Source of the DNA: Rhizophagus irregularis
Lineage: Eukaryota > Glomeromycota > Glomeromycetes > Glomerales > Glomeraceae
Length of the DNA stretch: 64,000 nt
Direction of reading: 5' to 3'
Assembly (NCBI RefSeq): GCF_026210795.1
Contig: NC_089443.1
Coordinates: 1,550,001-1,614,000 of the forward strand
The notes under the pieces: model-generated
Seen by the model: the letters and a program-made list of their open reading frames with translations, nothing else
Told to the model about the DNA's origin: nothing
Databases searched by the model: none
In this document: positions 58,738-64,000 of the stretch, piece after piece
Numbering within the stretch: the first letter of the stretch is position 1
Layout of the letters: each line of letters opens with the position of its first letter
Program-made: the position numbers and the translations under genes

Positions 58738-59030
58738 TGTATATAAAAAATGAACTGAAAAAAAATGACAAATTATATTTTCAAAATATCTCATGAAGAA
58801 AAAGATTCGACATTAAACAAACATATTATGATAGTATTATTAGTTAATAAAATTTCTATAAAATTGACTATTATATAATCTTTTACATACTGCGTTTTTA
58901 AAATTCTTCTAGACTTTTTGATATCCAATTTTTTATTAATGGATCTTGAATCAACTTTTTATTTTTTTAATGGAGAAAATTAATTCAGGTTAGCAATCAT
59001 ACTTATAAAATATAAAATTATAAACCTTAC

Positions 59031-60579
59031 CTTTATATTTATTGTCATTATTATTTGAATTAGTATTTTTATTATCGCTTACACTATTTGCATCTTCATA
59101 ATTAGTAGTATTAGTATCTTTATCATTACCAGAATCTTCACCATTGTTAGTATTGGCATTTTCATCATTGTTAGTATCAGAATCTTCATCATTATTAGTA
59201 TCAGCATCTTCATCATTGTTAGTAAAGCTCCGAACGGGTCGGTTTGGTCCGGATTATAGACGGTTCGGATTAGAGCCAAAATCCGTAAGAACCGAATCAA
59301 AAAACCGGCGGTTCGATTCGATTTAATCTGATTTTTATAAAAATGTGAAAAATCGACTAACCGGCCATCTAGTGATCATACAAAGTCGAGCCATATATCA
59401 TTGGATTCGTCTCGACAAGACGCGTCGAATGGTAGTAAGATCATGTCTCTAGCATCGATAGATCATAAGTTAACCTGCGCTAAATGATTTATCAATAATT
59501 GGAATTATCAAACTATCTATCGATACTAGGCATGATCTTAGCGTCATTTGACGTGTCTCAGTGAGACGAATCTAATGAATATAAATTCGTCCATATACGA
59601 CCTCTGGATGGCACATAATGTCAAGTTTCGCATTTTTTTAAAATTTTTGAGCGTTAAAAATTAAAAATTCCGATACATGAATTTATTCGTCGTCCAATGG
59701 TCGTACAAATATGAATTAGGACTCATTGGATTCGTCTCGATGAGACGAGTCGAATGGTGGTGAGATAATGTCTCTAGCATCAATAGATCGTAAGTTAATT
59801 CACGCTAAATGATTTATAAAAAATTGGCATTAGCAAGCTATCTATGAATGCTAGAGACGTGATCTTACCACCATTCGACTCGTCTCATCGAGACGAATCC
59901 AATAAGTCTTAATTCATATTTGTACGACCATTGGACGACGAATAAATTCATGTATCGGAATTTTTAATTTTTAACACTCGAAAATTTTAAAAAAATGCGA
60001 AACTTGATATTATTCGCCATCCAGTGGTCATACATGAACGAATTTATATTCATTGGATTCGTCTTACTGAGACGCGTCAAATGGTGCTAAGATCATGTCT
60101 CTAGCACCGATAGATAGCTTGCTAATTCCAATTATTTATAAATCATTTAGCGTGGGTTAATGCGTGATCTATTGATGCTAGAGACATGATCATACTAGCA
60201 TTCGACGCGTCTCGTCGAGACGAATACAATGATATATGGCTCGACTTTGTACGATCACTAGATGGCCGGCTATTTGATTTTTCGCATTTTTATAAAAAAT
60301 CAGATTAAACTGCCAGTTTTTCGGTTCTAATACCCGAACTGAACTGAACCGAATTTTGAGCCAGTTTCGGATCGGTTCCCCGGTTTAGCCCGAACCATTC
60401 GGAGCTTTAATTGTTAGTATCAGCATCTTCATCATTGTTAGTATCAACAACAACATTATCATCATTAGTATCATTACTGTTAGTATTGGCATCTTCATTA
60501 CTGTTAATATCAGCATCTTTGCCATTATTAGTATTGGCATCTTCATCATTGGTAGCATTGGTATCTTCTGATATTGAAT
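59031..60579 (-). CDS. Asp/Asn-rich repeat-encoding exon, interrupted by a palindromic element
   Basis: On the minus strand a frame from about 60579 to 60418 and again from 59222 to 59031 encodes repeats of the 8-residue type DTNNDEDA (24 nt units), strongly acidic and Asn-rich. An acceptor-like TTAAG precedes it, and a perfect donor, AAAG/GTAAGG, ends it at 59031. Removing the 1187 bp element and one copy of its 8 bp duplication joins the two halves in frame and in repeat register. A possible next exon (VDSRSINKKLDIKK and on) lies near 58960-58890. The start of the gene was not found. Function is unknown. With the element present the protein would be truncated, unless the element is spliced out. 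Confidence 0.5.
59223..60409. mobile_element. Palindromic hAT-like element, 1187 bp
   Basis: ATTGTTAG is duplicated exactly at 59215-59222 and 60410-60417. The ends read TAAAGCTCCGAACGGGTCGG and, inverted, TAAAGCTCCGAATGGTTCGG. Most of the interior is symmetrical about 59818. Four copies of a module with GGATTCGTCTCGA, GAGACG(A/C)GTCGAATGG, ATGTCTCTAGCATC and ATAGATC alternate in orientation. There is no open reading frame. TA-starting TIRs and the 8 bp TSD suggest a non-autonomous hAT relative. Confidence 0.88.
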
Positions 60580-60603
60580 CTTAATTAATAATCAAATAAT
60601 ATA

Positions 60604-61132
60604 CACAGTGAAATTCAATAAACCAGATCTATTAGTTCCACTAAAAATATCTGATTTATCGGGATATCTGGTATAGCGAATAAATTTTGATATATTTAAA
60701 ATCTATTATACTGAATTTTTTTAAAAAAAATTCATGCTAATAAAATTAATCTACACTATATTTTAATTTTTCATCTTAGTTTTAAGTCATAGAGGTTATG
60801 AAAATAAATATAAAATATTTTTAACTATTAAATATATAAGTAGCATATAACTTTGGCCAGAATTAAGATTTTTATAATTCTGGCCAAAATTAAGATTTAC
60901 CACATCATGTTACTTAAATTTTATTGGTTAATGATCACATGATCTGGTTTATCAAATCATTTTTACTATAGCTGGTTAGAAAATAGATCCTTTATATCGA
61001 ATATCGATTTTTTACTAGTAAACTCCAGTATATAAAAACTATTTTAATATATATGATTTAGTTCCAGCAAAAAAGTTCAGTTTAGGTCTAAATCCAGTTT
61101 ATCAAAGATCCGGTTTATTGAATTTCACTGTG
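60604..61132. mobile_element. TA-flanked MITE, 529 bp (Tc1/pogo-like)
   Basis: The ends CACAGTGAAATTCAATAAAC are perfect inverted repeats extending to about 26 bp with one difference, bordered by TA on both sides. The inner part has further GGTTTATC/CCAGTTTATC-like inverted motifs and a duplicated TTCTGGCCA(A/G)AATTAAGATTT. Non-coding. Confidence 0.75.
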
Positions 61133-61639
61133 TATATATATTATATACATACCATGAATTTTATTAGATTTATTCATCGGTAAATTTTTTATGGCATAGA
61201 ATTGCAGCAATCTGCAATTTTTGCAGATTACCGCATTTTTTTTACAATTTTTAGTAAAAATCTGCATAGTACTGCAGATTTAAGTTTTCACATTTTTTTA
61301 ACAATTTTTTATATAAATATCTGCGATAATCTTCAAAATTGCAAAAATTTGAATAAAAATCTTTGGAGATTTTCACATTTTCTTTTTTTATTTGATAAAC
61401 TTTACAAACTTTCTTTCAGTTTTTATTTTGATAAACTTTGCATTTGTTTTTTAACACAAACTTTTTAAAGAACTTTTTTTTGCAACACTAAAAAAAAAAA
61501 TAATTTTTCTTACAACACTTTGAAAAAATATTTTTTTTTCACCATCTTTTAAAAAAAAATAAACTACTATAAAGATACCAAAAAATTAGTCAATATTTTT
61601 TAGTGTTTTTATTTAAGCTTTGAGTTTCTTCGAAGTTAA

Positions 61640-64000
61640 TGAAGTTTGTACCTTCTTTTAGACATTTTGAAGGTAGACTTCAAGAAAGTATGTTCTGGAC
61701 TCTTTATTTCAAAGGTAAAACTTCAAATATTTATTTTTTTCTTAAGTCCTAGATGCTAAAAACAGCTTCAAACCTTTATTTTTATATTTTTATTTAATGA
61801 ACAGTATTATCATTTGTTTTACTTTTTTTCTGAAATCCTGGATGCTGAAAACAGCTCCAGACTTTACTTTGAAGGTAAAACTTTCAAAAAATTGTTTTTT
61901 TAATTATTTTATTGATGAATGTTAGTAACATTCATATTTTCTTTTTTTTAGATAAAAAAAGCCAAAAACGAGTTCTGGACTTCTATATCAAAGGTAAAAC
62001 CTTTGAAAAAAAAAATTTAATAATTTTATTTAATGAAATATTTTCTAACATTTCATTTTTGTATTTTGTAGAATAAAATGCTCTTGGACAGAATTTCAAA
62101 GATAAACTTCAAAATTCTGTTTTTTTTTGTTTTTATTTAAATGAAACATTAGCTAATATTTTGTTTTTCTTTTTTTTTGTAGGTTTTAGTACTCCAAAGG
62201 TTTCCAAAATGAGTAAAGGGTAAGTTTTGCAACATCTCCTTGAGAAACTTTATACAAACATTTCTCTTATTTATTTTTGTAGGTCTGTTTCAGTTTGAAA
62301 CCTTTGAAATGGGAATTTCCAAATAGTAAGTTTCACAACAGTTTGTTGTGAAACAATTTTTTTGATTTTTTTCATTAAGAATATTTACTAGTGATACCTG
62401 GCTAAACTCTTTTTACCAAAAATTTCAGTTTCGTCACCAACCAGTTTTGGTTTCGTCATTGACTAAACTATATAGTAATAATTTTTAAGTTTAAATTTTA
62501 AAATTATAGTTTTATTATAAAAATATATGAATTTATATTATATATATAATAGATTTATATATTCCTTTAAAAAATATTATATTTTAATATAAATTTATTA
62601 TTATTTTTTTTATAAGTAATTATTAATAATTAAAAATCCATGGAAATCTATAAAAAATCCATGGAAATACTATGGAATATTGAATTTTGGCATTTCGTCT
62701 TTTAATTTTAAATGTCTAAACTATTTCAGTTTAGTTAAATGACTAAATATTTTGGTTTCGCCTGGGATCTCTAATATTTACTAATGTTCTTTTTTGATTT
62801 TTTTTATAAAGAATGGCTTCCTGGACCATTCAAAGATGAAATGGACGTAAAATAAGCTAGGAGAAGAAATTTATTGTTTTTTTTTAATTTTTTCATTAAA
62901 ATCGTTTTACTAACGTTCTTTTTTGATTTTTTCTTATAGAGAATGGCTTCCTGAATGAAATGGATACAAGGTAAGCCAGGGATAAAAAATGTTTTTTTTT
63001 AATATTTTTCGTTAAGAATGTTTACTAATGTTCTTTTTTGATTTTTTTATAGAAAACGGCTCCCTAAACCATGCATTCAAAGATGAAATGGATGCGAGGT
63101 AAGCCAGTGAAGTATTTTTTGTTGTTTTTTTTTAATTTTTTTGTTAAGAACATTATACTAACATTTTTTAAAAAATTTTTTTTATAGGTTTCAGTACTCC
63201 AAGCTTCCCAAAATAAGTAAACAGTAAGTTTTGCAACATTTGTTGCAAAACTTTAAATTTTTTTTATTTTTATAAAAGAACGTTTCTAATGTCCTTTTAT
63301 TCTTATTTTTTTAGATTTTTAGTTCTCCAGTTTTATGGTAATGGTAAGTTTTGTATTATAAAACTTATACTTTTTTTTCATTTTTATAAAGTTAAAAAAC
63401 ATTTCTAATGTTCTTTATATTTTTATTTTATAGGTTTTGGTACTCAAGTTCAAAATAGGTATTAAAAGGGTAAATTTTGCAACATCTAAACTTTACCATT
63501 TTTTTTATTTTCTTTAAAAAACTTTATACTAACGTTTCTCTTTTATTTTTTTTGTAAGTTTTGATACTCAAGGATCTGAAACTGATAAATGGTAAATTTT
63601 GCAACATCTTATTGCGAAACTTATAATTTTTTTTTATCTTTTATAAAAGAACGTTTTTAACATTCTTTCTTCTTTATTATAGGGACTCCAGTTTTCTTTG
63701 AATGAACCAGACTGGAAAATGTAAGAAATGGAGGGTGAAGGGGATATGTTTTAATATTAAAGAAATGTATTAACATTTTTTTCTTATTTTTTATAGGGAC
63801 ACCAAGCTTCTTTGAACAAACCGGATTTGTAATGTATATAAGGAATAGAAGGGAGATTTTTTCAGAATTTTAAAGGTATTTACCTTTGAAATTATATTTT
63901 ATTTATTTTTTTATTAATGAAACATCTACTAATATTTTGTTTGTCTTTTCTTTTATAGTTTTAGGTTTTTCCAGTCAACTTTTGGACAGAAGAATTTCGA
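61640..64000 (+). repeat. Third array of exon-like cassettes, continuing past the window end
   Basis: About 17 cassettes have acceptor-like ends (TTTTTTTAG, TTTTGTAG, TTTTTATAG), blocks of about 29-46 nt and donors GTAAGT, GTAAAA or GTAAGCC. Several block families alternate: a TTCTGGACT...TTTCAAAG type, a TTTTAGTACTCCAA type ending in AAAATGAGTAAA or a variant, an AATGGCTTCCTG...GATGAAATGGA type, and a GGGACNCCAG...CTTTGAAC type near the end. Introns often start GTAAGTTTTGCAACA followed by its complement. Block lengths are again often not multiples of three. No start exon was found. Confidence 0.7.

Larger units (their letters stand above)
43608..58830. repeat. Arm 2 of the large inverted duplication, expanded by insertions
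   Basis: This is the reverse-complement counterpart of 16965-23662. The core homologous blocks are 43608-46560 (P450), 46560-47972, 51320-52035, 57526-58075 and 58738-58830. The extra sequence is about 47973-51320, the transposon at 52036-57525 and the Helitron at 58076-58737. Each interruption falls where arm 1 is continuous. Beyond 58830 the match to arm 1 ends. Confidence 0.85.
57787..58830 (+). pseudogene. Kinase-Sel1 relic in arm 2, interrupted by a Helitron
   Basis: It is the counterpart of the relic at 16640-17345. AGAAAATCAAAATGATT, an exon 3-like part (AATTCTGGTCTTCTTAA, TTCAATAATAATCTTAC), then ATTCATTGCATGAGGAATTA and GTTATTCAAAATTTTGATAA are followed after the 662 bp Helitron by AAATTATATTTTCAAAATAT and CATGAAGAAAAAGATTCGAC. 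Stops and deletions are abundant. The Sel1 part still recognisable in arm 1 is lost here. Confidence 0.7.

Overview
The window looks like nuclear DNA of an arbuscular mycorrhizal fungus of the Rhizophagus irregularis type. This is inferred from the very AT-rich, repeat-packed sequence, intron-rich genes with short AT-rich introns, a tandem family of protein kinases fused to Sel1 repeats, a Crinkler-like relic and a dense population of small DNA transposons. No database search was possible, so the species assignment is an inference.

Layout. 1-15421 holds a tandem, same-strand cluster of kinase-Sel1 genes: the 3' end of one copy (1-655), an intact five-exon copy A (4305-6651, with HCD in place of HRD), and copy B (12924-15421), which is cut in two by a 197 bp inverted-repeat element with an exact 8 bp target duplication. 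Between A and B lie tandem repeats and a frameshifted minus-strand gene (10029-11037) whose paralogue is at 26553-27509.

From about 16965 to 58830 the window is organised as a large inverted duplication. Arm 1 (16965-23662) and arm 2 (43608-58830) are separated by a spacer of about 20 kb. Each arm carries an intact 13-exon cytochrome P450 gene (20954-23329 plus, 43938-46325 minus) and a relic of the kinase-Sel1 family. The arms act as empty-site controls for each other. Arm 1 gained a MULE-like MITE with a 9 bp TSD. Arm 2 gained a 5.49 kb DNA transposon (8 bp TSD, about 31 bp TIRs, DDE-type transposase), a 662 bp Helitron-like insertion (5' TC, 3' hairpin and CTAG, A/T target) and about 3.3 kb of further sequence.

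The spacer (23.7-43.6 kb) contains an S/T-tailed gene of unknown function, a frameshifted Crinkler/NYN relic, a spliced membrane-protein gene and several MITEs. It also contains the most unusual structure in the window: about 25 tandem cassettes of about 113 bp (28795-31930). Each is an exon-like block of about 35 nt between a TTTTGTAG-type acceptor and a GTGAGT/GTAAGT donor, and at most donors checked the intron start can fold into a hairpin whose two sides change together. Related clusters lie at 33640-34690, on the minus strand at 25040-25640, and at 61640-64000 running off the window end. 59-61 kb contains an Asp/Asn-rich repeat exon interrupted by a 1187 bp palindromic element, next to a TA-flanked MITE.
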